64,000 nucleotides of DNA from an uncultured Oscillospiraceae bacterium (GTDB taxonomy: Bacteria; Bacillota; Clostridia; Oscillospirales; Oscillospiraceae): the NCBI GenBank assembly GCA_910578735.1, contig CAJTSQ010000002.1, positions 62,001 to 126,000 of the forward strand, given 5' to 3'. A model generated the notes under the pieces. The model did no database searches. It had not been told where the DNA came from and saw only the letters and a program-made list of their open reading frames with translations. Of this stretch, positions 39,439-47,347 are shown piece after piece. The position numbers and the translations under genes were made by a program. Numbering within the stretch: position 1 is the first letter of the stretch; every line of letters begins with the position of its first letter.

Positions 39439-40680
39439 ATGGCACAGCACACCGGTCCGCGCCGGAGCGCGGACGACGACTATTCCCTGGAGGCAGTCCC
39501 CACCGAGGCCCGCAAGGGCTTTTGGAGCATGTTCGTAGTGATGATGGGCTTCACCTTCTTCTCCGCCAGCATGAGTGTGGGGGCCAAGCTGGGCAACGGT
39601 CTGGACCTGAGCGGCTTTGTCTGGGCGGTGGTCATCGGCGGCATCATCCTGGGGGCCTACACCGGCGGCCTGGCCTACATCGGCTGCGACACCGGCCTCA
39701 CCCTTGACCTGCTGGCCCAGCACTCCTTCGGGCTGGCCGGCTCCAAGCTGGCCTCGGTGCTCATCGCCTTCACTCAGATCGGCTGGTTCGGCGTGGGCGT
39801 GGCCATGTTCGCCATCCCGGCGGCGGAGCTGCTGGGGGTCAGCTCCATCGTTCTGGTCGCCGCAGCCGGGCTGTGCATGACGGCCTCGGCCTACTTCGGC
39901 ATCAAGGCCCTCACCATCGTCAGCGCCGTCTCCGTCCCCCTCATCGCCGCCCTGGGCATCTACTCCATGTCCCTGTCCGCCGCAGAGGGCGGAGGGCTCA
40001 CCGCTATCTTTGCCAAGTCCTCGGGCAGCCTGTCGGTGTTGGCCGGGACAGGGCTGGTGATCGGCTCCTTTGTCAGCGGCGGCACCGCCACCCCCAACTT
40101 CGTCCGCTTCGCCAAGAATAACACGGTGGCCGTGTCCACCACGGTGATCGCCTTCTTTCTGGGCAACTCCCTTATGTTCGCCTTCGGGGCTGTGGGGGGC
40201 GCCTTCACCGGTAAGGACGACATCTTCTACGTGATGATCGCCCAGGGCCTGGCCATCCCCGCCCTCATCGTGCTGGGGGCCAACATCTGGACCACCAACA
40301 ACAACGCCCTGTACACCGGCGGCCTGGGGCTGACCAACATCACCGGCCTGCGGCAGAAGCCCATGACTCTGGTCTCCGGCATCGTGGGCACCGCGGCGGC
40401 CATCTGGCTGTATAACAACTTTGTGGGCTGGCTCAACTTTCTCAACGCCACCCTGCCCCCGGTGGGCATCATTGTCATGCTGGACTACTTCCTCCACCGG
40501 GAGGACTACCGCGCCGGGGCCGCCCCTGTCCTGCGCGTACACTGGGGCTCCATCGCTGGGGTGATCGCAGGGGCCCTGGTGGGCAACTTTGTCCCTGTGG
40601 GCATCACCTCCCTCAATGCCATGTTTGCCGCCGCCCTCTGTTACCTGGCCGCGGACAGGCTGGTCTATTCCAAGAGGTGA
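39439..40680 (+). CDS. codB: Cytosine permease (NCS1 family)
   Basis: 413 residues, about twelve membrane helices. NCS1 features: PTEARKGFWSMFVVMMGFTF near the N-terminus, SFGLAGSKLASVLIAFTQIGWFGVGVAMF, and VSGGTATPNFVRFAKN around residue 215. It is followed by a cytosine deaminase gene, giving the codBA arrangement: uptake of cytosine, then conversion to uracil for salvage. RBS GAGGAGG. A bulged GC-rich hairpin (about 40697-40735) lies between the two genes and may tune expression of codA. Confidence 0.92.
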   Translation: MAQHTGPRRSADDDYSLEAVPTEARKGFWSMFVVMMGFTFFSASMSVGAKLGNGLDLSGFVWAVVIGGIILGAYTGGLAYIGCDTGLTLDLLAQHSFGLAGSKLASVLIAFTQIGWFGVGVAMFAIPAAELLGVSSIVLVAAAGLCMTASAYFGIKALTIVSAVSVPLIAALGIYSMSLSAAEGGGLTAIFAKSSGSLSVLAGTGLVIGSFVSGGTATPNFVRFAKNNTVAVSTTVIAFFLGNSLMFAFGAVGGAFTGKDDIFYVMIAQGLAIPALIVLGANIWTTNNNALYTGGLGLTNITGLRQKPMTLVSGIVGTAAAIWLYNNFVGWLNFLNATLPPVGIIVMLDYFLHREDYRAGAAPVLRVHWGSIAGVIAGALVGNFVPVGITSLNAMFAAALCYLAADRLVYSKR

Positions 40681-40775
40681 TCCAGCAGGGTGCTGCGGGC
40701 GGCGCCCCTGCTCCATATACCTGCAGGGGCCGCCGCCTCCGGCGGCCCGACTAACACAGAACAAGGAGTGACATT

Positions 40776-42011
40776 ATGCTGATCAAAGGCGTACACATTG
40801 AAAACGCGGCGGAGACCTCCGACATCCGTGTCACCGGCGGCCAGTTTGAGGAGATCGCCCCCTCCCTGGCCCCCCGTCCCGGCGAGGAGATCATAGACTG
40901 CACCGGCAAGCTGGCCCTGCCCCCCTTCATCGAGTCCCATGTCCACCTGGACACCTGCCTCACCGCCGGAGAACCGGTGTGGAACCAGTCGGGCACCCTC
41001 TTCGAAGGTATCCAGTGCTGGTCTCTGCGGAAGAAGAACCTCACCAAGCAGGACGTGAAGGATCGGGTCCACCGGGCGGTGCGGATGCAGGCCCAGCATG
41101 GCGTGCAGTTCGTCCGCACCCACGTGGACGTCACCGACCCCACCCTCATCGCCATGGAGGCCCTGCTGGAGCTGCGGGAGGAGCTGAAGGACACCATCGA
41201 CATCCAGGTGGTGGCCTTCCCCCAGGAAGGCATCGACTCCTTCCCCAATGGCCGGCAGCTGATGGAGGACGCGGTAAAGATGGGGGCCGACGCGGTGGGG
41301 GCCATCCCCCACTTCGAGTTCACTCGGGAGTACGCGGTGGAGTCCCTCAACTTCGCCATGGGGCTGGCCGAGAAGTATGACAGGCTGGTGGATGTCCACT
41401 GCGACGAGATCGACGACGAGCAGAGCCGGGGGCTGGAGGTACTGGCCGCCCGAGCCTACGAGTCGGGGCTGAAGGACCGGGTTACTGCCAGCCACACCAC
41501 CGCCATGCACTCCTACAACAACGCCTATGTCACCAAGCTGATGCGGCTGCTCACCCTGTCTGAGATCAACTTTGTGTCCAACCCCCTGGTGAACACCCAC
41601 CTCCAGGGCCGGATGGACACCTACCCCAAGCGCCGGGGCATTACCCGGGTGAAGGAGCTGCTGGCCGCAGGGATCAACGTCTCCTTCGGCCACGACGACC
41701 TCTTTGACCCCTGGTATCCCCTGGGCACCGGCAACATGCGGGACGTAATCTTTATGGGCCTCCACGTGTGCCAGATGATGGGCTATCAGGAGATTATGGA
41801 CTCCTACCAGCTCATCTCCACCAATGCCGCCAGAACGCTCCACCTGGGAGACAGCTACGGAATTAAAACAGGCAATCCCGCCAGCTTCCTCGTCCTGGAC
41901 GCGGACAACTTCTATAATGCGCTCAACCAGAAAAGCGAGGTACTCTACTCCTTTAAAAACGGAAGGACTATCGTAAAGAGCACTCCCGCCCGGCGCGATG
42001 TGCTGTTTTAA
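40776..42011 (+). CDS. codA: Cytosine deaminase (amidohydrolase family)
   Basis: 411 residues. Metal site: ESHVHLDTC (His-x-His, ~52-56), a later His in DVHCDEIDDEQ with the catalytic Glu (~209-212), ASHTTAMHSYNN (~241) and GHDDLFDPWYPLG with the catalytic Asp (~308). These match E. coli CodA closely, including the final G-H-D-D motif. Converts cytosine to uracil and ammonia in the cytoplasm. RBS AAGGAG, start ATG. Confidence 0.93.
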   Translation: MLIKGVHIENAAETSDIRVTGGQFEEIAPSLAPRPGEEIIDCTGKLALPPFIESHVHLDTCLTAGEPVWNQSGTLFEGIQCWSLRKKNLTKQDVKDRVHRAVRMQAQHGVQFVRTHVDVTDPTLIAMEALLELREELKDTIDIQVVAFPQEGIDSFPNGRQLMEDAVKMGADAVGAIPHFEFTREYAVESLNFAMGLAEKYDRLVDVHCDEIDDEQSRGLEVLAARAYESGLKDRVTASHTTAMHSYNNAYVTKLMRLLTLSEINFVSNPLVNTHLQGRMDTYPKRRGITRVKELLAAGINVSFGHDDLFDPWYPLGTGNMRDVIFMGLHVCQMMGYQEIMDSYQLISTNAARTLHLGDSYGIKTGNPASFLVLDADNFYNALNQKSEVLYSFKNGRTIVKSTPARRDVLF

Positions 42012-42071
42012 CGGCCCGGAATCCCTGATCCGGCATCTTTTCGCCAGCCATGCCGCGCATCCAAAAAGCAG

Positions 42072-42100
42072 TTGAGTTTTCCGCCGTTCTGTGTTATCCT
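42072..42100 (+). promoter_or_regulatory. Promoter of degV
   Basis: TTGAGT (42072-42077), 17 bases, TATCCT (42095-42100). Start expected near 42107, with AAAGGAG at 42161 before the ATG. This excludes the longer reading frame that begins at 42072. Confidence 0.7.
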
Positions 42101-42173
42101 TATGCTATTACCCACCGGGGCGGCCCGGTCACGGCCCGCCGGCAAGGGGGGCCACGAAACAAAGGAGAACAAT

Positions 42174-43076
42174 ATGAAATTCCATATTGTCAGCGACAGC
42201 TCCTGCGATTTGGGACGGGAGGAGATGGCGCGGCTGGGGGTTACTATGGTGTCCTTCTATGCGGCCATCGGCGACGAAGTGTACTACCGGGAGGAGCAGG
42301 ATATCTCCACCCACCAGTTCTATCAGATGATGGCGGACCGCCCTGGCGTCTTTCCCAAAACCTCTATGCCCACCATGGACGACTACTTAGAGGCCTTCCG
42401 CCCCCCGGCTGCGGCGGGAACGCCCATTCTGTGCATCTGTCTCAACAGCCGGTTCAGCGGCTCCTACCAGTCGGCGCTGAACGCGGCAGAGGAGCTGAAA
42501 GAGGAGTTCCCCCAGGTGGAAATCCAGGTGCTGGATTCCACCCTGGCCACGGTACTCCAGGGGCTGTTTGTAGAGGAGGCGGCCGAGCTCCGGGACCGGG
42601 GCCTCACTCTGGAGGAGGCGGTGGAGGCCCTGCGCCCCCTGCCCGCCACCGGGCGCATCTTTTTCACCACCAACGACCTGGAATACCTCCGCCACGGCGG
42701 CCGGATCGGCCGGGCGGCGGCGGCCACCGGGACCCTGCTGAAGGTCAAGCCCCTCATTGGCTACAAGGACGCCGAGCTGATCTCCGACGGCATCGCCCAG
42801 GGGCGGAAAAAATCTCTGGTCAAGGTGCGGGAGCTGTTTTTCCGCTACCTGCAGCGGGAGGAGATCCAGCTGCAGGACTACCGCCTGGCCACCGGCTTCG
42901 GCCTGGATCGGGAGGAGCATCAGGCCTTCGCCCAGGCCGTCTACGACGGCCTGCTGGAGCGCGGCCAGGACCGCCCGGATATCAAGCACCCCTATCAGAT
43001 CGGCGTGACCATCGGGGTCCACACCGGCCCTGGCCCCATCGGCGTAGGCCTGCTCCGCCGGGCCACCGTCACTTAA
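42174..43076 (+). CDS. DegV family fatty-acid-binding protein
   Basis: 300 residues from ATG 42174 with AAAGGAG seven bases upstream. Begins FHIVSDSSCDLG, has the KTSMPTMDDYLEAF segment and SRFSGSYQSALNAA (fatty-acid head-group loop), then LEYLRHGGRIGRAAA in the second domain and a C-terminal GVTIGVHTGPGPIGVG. DegV/FakB proteins bind a fatty acid for phosphorylation by FakA; no fakA gene is in view. Confidence 0.92.
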   Translation: MKFHIVSDSSCDLGREEMARLGVTMVSFYAAIGDEVYYREEQDISTHQFYQMMADRPGVFPKTSMPTMDDYLEAFRPPAAAGTPILCICLNSRFSGSYQSALNAAEELKEEFPQVEIQVLDSTLATVLQGLFVEEAAELRDRGLTLEEAVEALRPLPATGRIFFTTNDLEYLRHGGRIGRAAAATGTLLKVKPLIGYKDAELISDGIAQGRKKSLVKVRELFFRYLQREEIQLQDYRLATGFGLDREEHQAFAQAVYDGLLERGQDRPDIKHPYQIGVTIGVHTGPGPIGVGLLRRATVT

Positions 43077-43083
43077 AGCAGAG

Positions 43084-43112
43084 AGGTCCCTGGCCTGGCC
43101 AGGGACCTTTTC
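43084..43112 (+). terminator. Terminator of degV
   Basis: AGGTCCCTGG, five-base loop, CCAGGGACCT, then TTTTCC. Confidence 0.88.
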
Positions 43113-43125
43113 CGGTCACATTACA

Positions 43126-43166
43126 ATTCGTTACAGAATCCCAAAAAGCTGTAACGAATTTGTTAC
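43126..43166 (+). promoter_or_regulatory. WalR-type box and inverted repeat upstream of the SGNH hydrolase
   Basis: TGTAAC-GAATT-TGTTAC (43150-43166) fits the WalR consensus TGTWAH-N5-TGTWAH without mismatch and ends exactly where the -35 box begins, a position suited to an activator. ATTCGTTACAG (43126-43136) and CTGTAACGAAT (43149-43159) also form a perfect 11-bp inverted repeat. Confidence 0.65.
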
Positions 43167-43194
43167 TTGAAATTTGGATGAAGTATGGTATCCT
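43167..43194 (+). promoter_or_regulatory. Promoter of the SGNH hydrolase/DUF4358 operon
   Basis: TTGAAA (43167-43172), 16 bases, TATCCT (43189-43194), with TATGG before the -10 (extended -10). Confidence 0.72.
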
Positions 43195-43250
43195 AGATGG
43201 GAACGATTTCGACAGGGCTAGACAGGCCCTGAAGCAGGTGGTGGTTTATT

Positions 43251-44219
43251 ATGCCGGGCAGCTATCGAGGAAAGCGGATCATACGGGGCGGCGGAAGGAG
43301 TGTCCTGCTGCTGGTTCTGGTCCTGCTGGCCCTGGCCGCAGCCGCCGCGGTCCTTTTCCGTGGTACATTTCAGACGCCGGGCGGAAGTCCCCCGCAGCCG
43401 CCCAACGTTCCGGTGAGCGCGGCGGGCAGCGCCTCGTCCAGTATCCCGGCATCCGATCAGTCCCAGCAGCCTGACCGCTCCGATCCCCCGGCGTCCGGAG
43501 GGAAACCGGAAGTCCTCTACGATTTCAGCCAGCCCGCCCCGGAGCGTGCTGCGGTGGACAACAGCTATTTTGACGACGCTGCCTTCATAGGGGATTCCCG
43601 CACAGACGGCTTTATGATCTATAGCGGTGTCGGCACCGGCAAAAACCTCACCTCCAACGGCCTGTCCATCTTCAAGCTGGCCGAGAAGAAGGCCCTCACC
43701 ATCGATGGAAAGAAATACACCCTGCTGGAGGCCCTGGCCCTGGAGGAGTATCAAAAGGTGTATCTGTCCCTGGGGGTCAACGAGCTGGGCTACTACGACG
43801 ACAACGGCTTTTTCGCCAGCTACTGCACCGCCATCGACGAGATCCGCAGGCTCCAGCCCAACGCGGTCATCTACATTCAGGGCCTGATCCCGCTGAACGA
43901 GGGGCAGATCGAGGAACACAATGGGAACAGATACAACCTGACCAATGATCATCTGCGGGTGTTCAACGACCTGATGCGGCAGGCGGCGGAGGAAAAGCAG
44001 GTGGTCTTCCTGGATTTGTACAGCGAATTTGTGAATGAGAACAACGAACTGCCCGAGGAGGCCAGCCGGGACGGGGTCCACCTGTCCAAGGAGTACTGCC
44101 AACGGTGGCTTGCTTACCTCAAGACCCACACCGTGGATTTTGATACCCTGTACCCCGACGGCCCGCCTGCCGTGGAGACGCAGGGCACAGCGAATGCAGA
44201 TGGGAGTGGACAAGGATGA
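43251..44219 (+). CDS. Exported SGNH/GDSL hydrolase
   Basis: 322 residues. N-terminal Arg/Lys-rich cytoplasmic start and one membrane helix (~17-36), then a Ser/Pro linker (~40-85). SGNH blocks: block I FIGDSRTDGF (nucleophile Ser ~115), block III SLGVNELGYY (Gly-x-Asn variant ending in Glu), block V DGVHLSKEYC (Asp-x2-His). So an active extracellular esterase or acetylhydrolase acting on the envelope is likely. Its promoter carries a WalR-type box. It overlaps the next gene by four bases (ATGA). RBS is weak (GGTGG). Confidence 0.85.
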   Translation: MPGSYRGKRIIRGGGRSVLLLVLVLLALAAAAAVLFRGTFQTPGGSPPQPPNVPVSAAGSASSSIPASDQSQQPDRSDPPASGGKPEVLYDFSQPAPERAAVDNSYFDDAAFIGDSRTDGFMIYSGVGTGKNLTSNGLSIFKLAEKKALTIDGKKYTLLEALALEEYQKVYLSLGVNELGYYDDNGFFASYCTAIDEIRRLQPNAVIYIQGLIPLNEGQIEEHNGNRYNLTNDHLRVFNDLMRQAAEEKQVVFLDLYSEFVNENNELPEEASRDGVHLSKEYCQRWLAYLKTHTVDFDTLYPDGPPAVETQGTANADGSGQG

Positions 44220-44683
44220 AAAAATTTGTGGCAATCGTGCTGGCGCTGGTCCTTGGGCTGGGCCTGACCGCCTGCGGCGGCAAGAACAACTATGCGGTCT
44301 GGAATGCGGACCACGCTCAGGCTATTCTGGACGGCGGAGCCTTCTCTGAGGAGTTGGAGGAGTTGGACGCGGACATTGCCTTTGACCTATACAAGCTGGC
44401 CGACTACGGCCTGGACCGGGAGAAACTGAAGGAGGCCACGGTCCACCGATCCGCCGGGGCTACCTGTGAGGAGCTGGCCGTGCTGATATTTGACAGCGAG
44501 GACAGCGCATCTTCCGCCAGAGACGCGCTGGAGGACTATGTCCAAAATCAGATTGACGAAAATTCGGACTACCGCCCCGCCGAGATTCCCAAGCTGGAGA
44601 ATGCCCGGATCAATCAGCGGGAGGAGACTATCCTCTTTGTAGTGGCAAATGACATGGAAGCTGCACAAACAGCGGTGGAGTAA
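44216..44683 (+). CDS. DUF4358 lipoprotein
   Basis: 155 residues. Type II signal peptide with lipobox Leu-Thr-Ala-Cys (residues 17-20). The rest matches the DUF4358 pattern: ADYGLDREKLKEATVHRSAGATCEELAVL and a helix beginning DALEDYVQNQIDEN. Function unknown. Such lipoproteins are often paired with SGNH hydrolases or MBOAT genes in Clostridia, as with the overlapping upstream gene here. Confidence 0.87.
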   Translation: MKKFVAIVLALVLGLGLTACGGKNNYAVWNADHAQAILDGGAFSEELEELDADIAFDLYKLADYGLDREKLKEATVHRSAGATCEELAVLIFDSEDSASSARDALEDYVQNQIDENSDYRPAEIPKLENARINQREETILFVVANDMEAAQTAVE

Positions 44684-44686
44684 CGA

Positions 44687-44714
44687 AAAATCCCGGCCGG
44701 GCGGCCGGGATTTT
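44687..44714. terminator. Bidirectional terminator
   Basis: AAAATCCCGGCC, four-base loop, GGCCGGGATTTT: a perfect 12-bp stem with A and T tracts, serving the DUF4358 gene and the convergent LPG-synthase-like gene. Confidence 0.92.
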
Positions 44715-44715
44715 C

Positions 44716-45624
44716 TCATATCTGGCAGTAATCACAGGGCTCGTCCACTGTGACGGTGTACTTCTCCAGCAGGGCCACCGGATGGTAGGACAGCTTGCTG
44801 GTGCGCAGGCCCGGGTCGCCGGTGTCGTCCTCCCGGTTGATGAAGGACACACCCTCCTGGGCGAACAGCTGGGCAAACTGGGCCACCAGCATCTGGTAAC
44901 AGCCCTCATAATCCCGGTCCGCCTTCTCGATGTGGGTGAACAGGGTATCGCCGATGACCTCCCCCAGGGAAAAACCCACAATCCGCCCCTCCACCAGAAG
45001 CACGCCGCCCAGCAGATCATAAGCGGCGTAGTTGTCCAAAATCTCGTGGGTTTTGGCGATGTCCTCCCGGAAGGTGACAGCTCCCTTGCCCCACCGGGCG
45101 GCGTAGCCGTCTAAAAAGTCCTTGACCGCGGGGAGGTCCTCCGGAACAATGGGCCGGAAGCTCCAGCTGCCGTAGGTCTTCAGAAATTTGTTCACGTGGT
45201 TGCGCTGTCCACTGAGCTTTTTGCCCCGGAAGTACTTCAAATCCTCTGCCCGGTACAGGTAGTCAAAGTTGTCCCGCTCCCCCACGGCGGTGCTGGCGGG
45301 AAAGAATTCCTGAAGCCCCTCCAGCTCATCCTTGGGGACTGGGTAGAACGCGATGTGCATATTCCTGCGGCAGCAGTAGTCGGCAATCTGCCGGAAGTGT
45401 TCCGGCCGGCCGCCCCCCAGGGGCAGGGTGAAAGTGGCGCCCAGTCCGGGGTAGTCCACCTTAAAGTAGAGGGAGCCGTTATAGACAGCCCACTCAGTTT
45501 TATAGATGTCCCTCCAGATGAAGACAGTTCCTGGAGTGGTATCGCAGATACGGCTGCGGCTGTACCCAAAAAACTGGCGCAGGCGGGGCAGGTCCTCCAG
45601 CTGGAGGGAATGGAACTCTAGCAT
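44716..45624 (-). CDS. LPG-synthase C-terminal-like (DUF2156) protein
   Basis: 302 residues from ATG 45624 (AAGGA upstream). Two GNAT-like halves as in PF09924: DYLYRAEDLKYFRGKKLSGQRNHVNKFLKTY is the conserved centre, and GGVLLVEGRIVGFSLGEVIG plus FINREDDTGDPGLRTSKLSYHPV form the second half. It has no MprF-type membrane part, so it is a soluble relative, probably an aminoacyl-tRNA-dependent or acyl transferase of unknown substrate. It follows the phosphoesterase gene by 54 bases. Confidence 0.88.
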   Translation of the reverse strand: MLEFHSLQLEDLPRLRQFFGYSRSRICDTTPGTVFIWRDIYKTEWAVYNGSLYFKVDYPGLGATFTLPLGGGRPEHFRQIADYCCRRNMHIAFYPVPKDELEGLQEFFPASTAVGERDNFDYLYRAEDLKYFRGKKLSGQRNHVNKFLKTYGSWSFRPIVPEDLPAVKDFLDGYAARWGKGAVTFREDIAKTHEILDNYAAYDLLGGVLLVEGRIVGFSLGEVIGDTLFTHIEKADRDYEGCYQMLVAQFAQLFAQEGVSFINREDDTGDPGLRTSKLSYHPVALLEKYTVTVDEPCDYCQI

Positions 45625-45678
45625 ACATTCAAATCCTTTTGCAGATGCGTTTTCAGCCCAAGGCGGAAAACACAAAGT

Positions 45679-46776
45679 TTATTCCATTATATCCGATAAC
45701 CGCCCATAATACCAGCCCGTGACTCCCTCTTTTTTGCACAAAAAACCGTGCCTGGTTTTTCTTACCACCGTCAAAAGGTCCCCGGGAGACACGGGCAGGC
45801 GGTAGTCGGTGGAGTCCTCGCACCAGAGCCCCGCCGGGCCCTGGCGCAGATAGTCGTTCAGGATATACATCTCTCGCCCCGTCTCCAGATGGCGGCAGAG
45901 GGACAGCTCCTCCCCCTCCTCCAGCAGCTCCAGGGCAGAGCGTCCCCAGCGGATGTTCACCGAGTCGCTGCTGGGGGACTGTGGGTCCAGGGCCCGGGCG
46001 GCGGGCAGCCCATCCCAGGCGGTCCAGGTGAAGTCCTCCGACTCCTCAGAGGGGAGCATCAGGGCGTTGAGCTGGCCGTCCGCCTTGAGGACGCAGCCCC
46101 CGTCAATGGAGATGATTTTCCGGTCCCGGGTAAAGATGGGCGCAGCGGAGGGAATGCGCGGGTTGTAGAGGGTGACTGGCCAGTGCCCCACAATGACCCA
46201 CTTGTCAAAGGCGTGCCCCTGGCCCAGAAAGTTGTCATTTTTCATACAGCGCCAGCGCTCCAGCTCCTCCATGCCCTCCAAGGCGGGGACGCCCCCGTGG
46301 ACAAAGACCAGATGCTCCGTCTCCAGGACGGTGGGCAGAGACTTCAGCCAGGCCCGCTCCGCCGGAAAAGCGGCCCGCAGATCCCGGCGCAGCCGGGGCA
46401 GGTCCTCCAGCTGCTCAAAGCCCCCCTCCCGGGCCATCTGCCGGATGGCAGACTCCGGGTGCTGGGGCAGGTAAGAGGCAAAAAAGCGCTGGTCCATGCG
46501 GTCTGTCTCAAAGAAGTTGAGTACCAGCTCGTCGCAGTTGCCGCAGACAGGAAAAAGGTTGTGGGTCTTTGCCAGCGCCATCAGGCGCCGCAGCAGGGCC
46601 AGGCTGTCCCGTCCCTTCTCCAGCATGTCCCCCAGCAGGATGAGAATATCCTCCGGGGTAAGCTCAATTTTGTCCATCAAGGCCTGAAAGAAGGGCAGGT
46701 TGCCGTGAATATCGCTGACCACGATGATCCGCCGCCCCGGCGGAAAACTGGTGCGGACAATAATCGCCTTCTCCAT
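45679..46776 (-). CDS. Calcineurin-like phosphoesterase fused to an SH3-like domain
   Basis: 365 residues from ATG 46776, GGGAGG seven bases upstream. Metallophosphatase motifs: VSDIHGN (~22-28), LLGDMLEKGRD (~48-58), GNCDE (GNxxE-like; ~80), HGG and GHWPV near 150-195. After the catalytic domain (to about residue 240) the C-terminus contains LPVSPGDLLTVVRKTRHGF and GVTGWYYGRL, an SH3-like beta barrel. No signal peptide is seen, so it acts in the cytoplasm. Similar in part to ApaH/PrpE-type phosphatases; the substrate is unknown. The SH3 fusion is unusual. Confidence 0.85.
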   Translation of the reverse strand: MEKAIIVRTSFPPGRRIIVVSDIHGNLPFFQALMDKIELTPEDILILLGDMLEKGRDSLALLRRLMALAKTHNLFPVCGNCDELVLNFFETDRMDQRFFASYLPQHPESAIRQMAREGGFEQLEDLPRLRRDLRAAFPAERAWLKSLPTVLETEHLVFVHGGVPALEGMEELERWRCMKNDNFLGQGHAFDKWVIVGHWPVTLYNPRIPSAAPIFTRDRKIISIDGGCVLKADGQLNALMLPSEESEDFTWTAWDGLPAARALDPQSPSSDSVNIRWGRSALELLEEGEELSLCRHLETGREMYILNDYLRQGPAGLWCEDSTDYRLPVSPGDLLTVVRKTRHGFLCKKEGVTGWYYGRLSDIME

Positions 46777-46810
46777 AGCACAGCCTCCCTGTCGCCAGTT
46801 TGTTGAGGCC

Positions 46811-46839
46811 AGTATACCACACCCGGGCCAGAAAGTCGA
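46811..46839 (-). promoter_or_regulatory. Promoter of the phosphoesterase gene
   Basis: Minus strand TCGACT (46839-46834), 17 bases, TATACT (46816-46811), with TGTGG before the -10. The -35 and extended -10 closely match those of the aminotransferase promoter at 25196. Confidence 0.72.
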
Positions 46840-46927
46840 GACCGGCGATTTCACCGGCGTCCCGGCCAATCTTCCGGTTTGCGCTGAGAGGGGCAAAAAT
46901 CCCTTCAAAAAAATTTTAGAAAAAGAT

Positions 46928-46965
46928 TTGACAAGTGGTAACAAATGTGTTACAATTCGGTTACA
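46928..46965 (+). promoter_or_regulatory. Promoter overlapped by a WalR-type box
   Basis: TTGACA (46928-46933), 17 bases, TACAAT (46951-46956). GTTACA-ATTCG-GTTACA (46949-46965) overlaps the -10; on the minus strand it reads TGTAAC-N5-TGTAAC, a perfect match to TGTWAH-N5-TGTWAH. A second near-match on the plus strand (GGTAAC-AAATG-TGTTAC, 46937-46953) fills the spacer. Placement over the -10 suggests repression. Confidence 0.75.
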
Positions 46966-46999
46966 AGTTCAAAATCATTCTGCACTGAGGAGGCCCAGT

Positions 47000-47290
47000 A
47001 TGGCAAATGAAACCATGCCTCTTTCCTACAAGGGACACCCCCTGCGTCGGAAAGACAATTTGATTTATTACGGAACCATGGCTGAGAAATACATTATCAT
47101 GCTTCAGGTTCTGTCTTCCAAGGATCAGAACGGGCTGGCGGTGGCGGACAAGGTGTCCGTACAGCTTCAGCTCACCGATCCCGACCTGAAGAGCCGAGAC
47201 CGGGTGGTCAAGAAAAGCGAGAAGGACAGCTTGTACGCGGCAATGGATGTGGCCGCCGTCTGGCTGGACCGTGCCCTGTCCGGCAAGTAA
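47000..47290 (+). CDS. Small conserved protein upstream of the NlpC/P60 hydrolase
   Basis: 96 residues from ATG 47000 with GAGGAGG upstream; the longer frame to 46724 runs through the promoter and is rejected. Sequence is charged and lacks signal or membrane segments: a beta-rich front (YKGHPLRRKDNLIYYG) with a conserved MAEKYIIMLQVLS strand and a final helix (YAAMDVAAVWLDRALSG). I do not recognise a family. It shares its promoter with the wall hydrolase gene 57 bases downstream. Confidence 0.75.
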   Translation: MANETMPLSYKGHPLRRKDNLIYYGTMAEKYIIMLQVLSSKDQNGLAVADKVSVQLQLTDPDLKSRDRVVKKSEKDSLYAAMDVAAVWLDRALSGK

Positions 47291-47347
47291 AGCCCCAGTA
47301 AGTACAAAAGATAAGCCGTCTGTTACAGATAAGAGGAGGACGTAATT

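Noticed and set aside
39394..40764. 456-residue minus-strand reading frame
   Set aside because: Antisense to codB, which has clear NCS1 motifs, promoter and RBS.
42050..43474. 474-residue plus-strand reading frame overlapping degV
   Set aside because: Different frame of degV and the following intergenic region; crosses a terminator and promoter; Pro/Gly/Arg-rich shadow.
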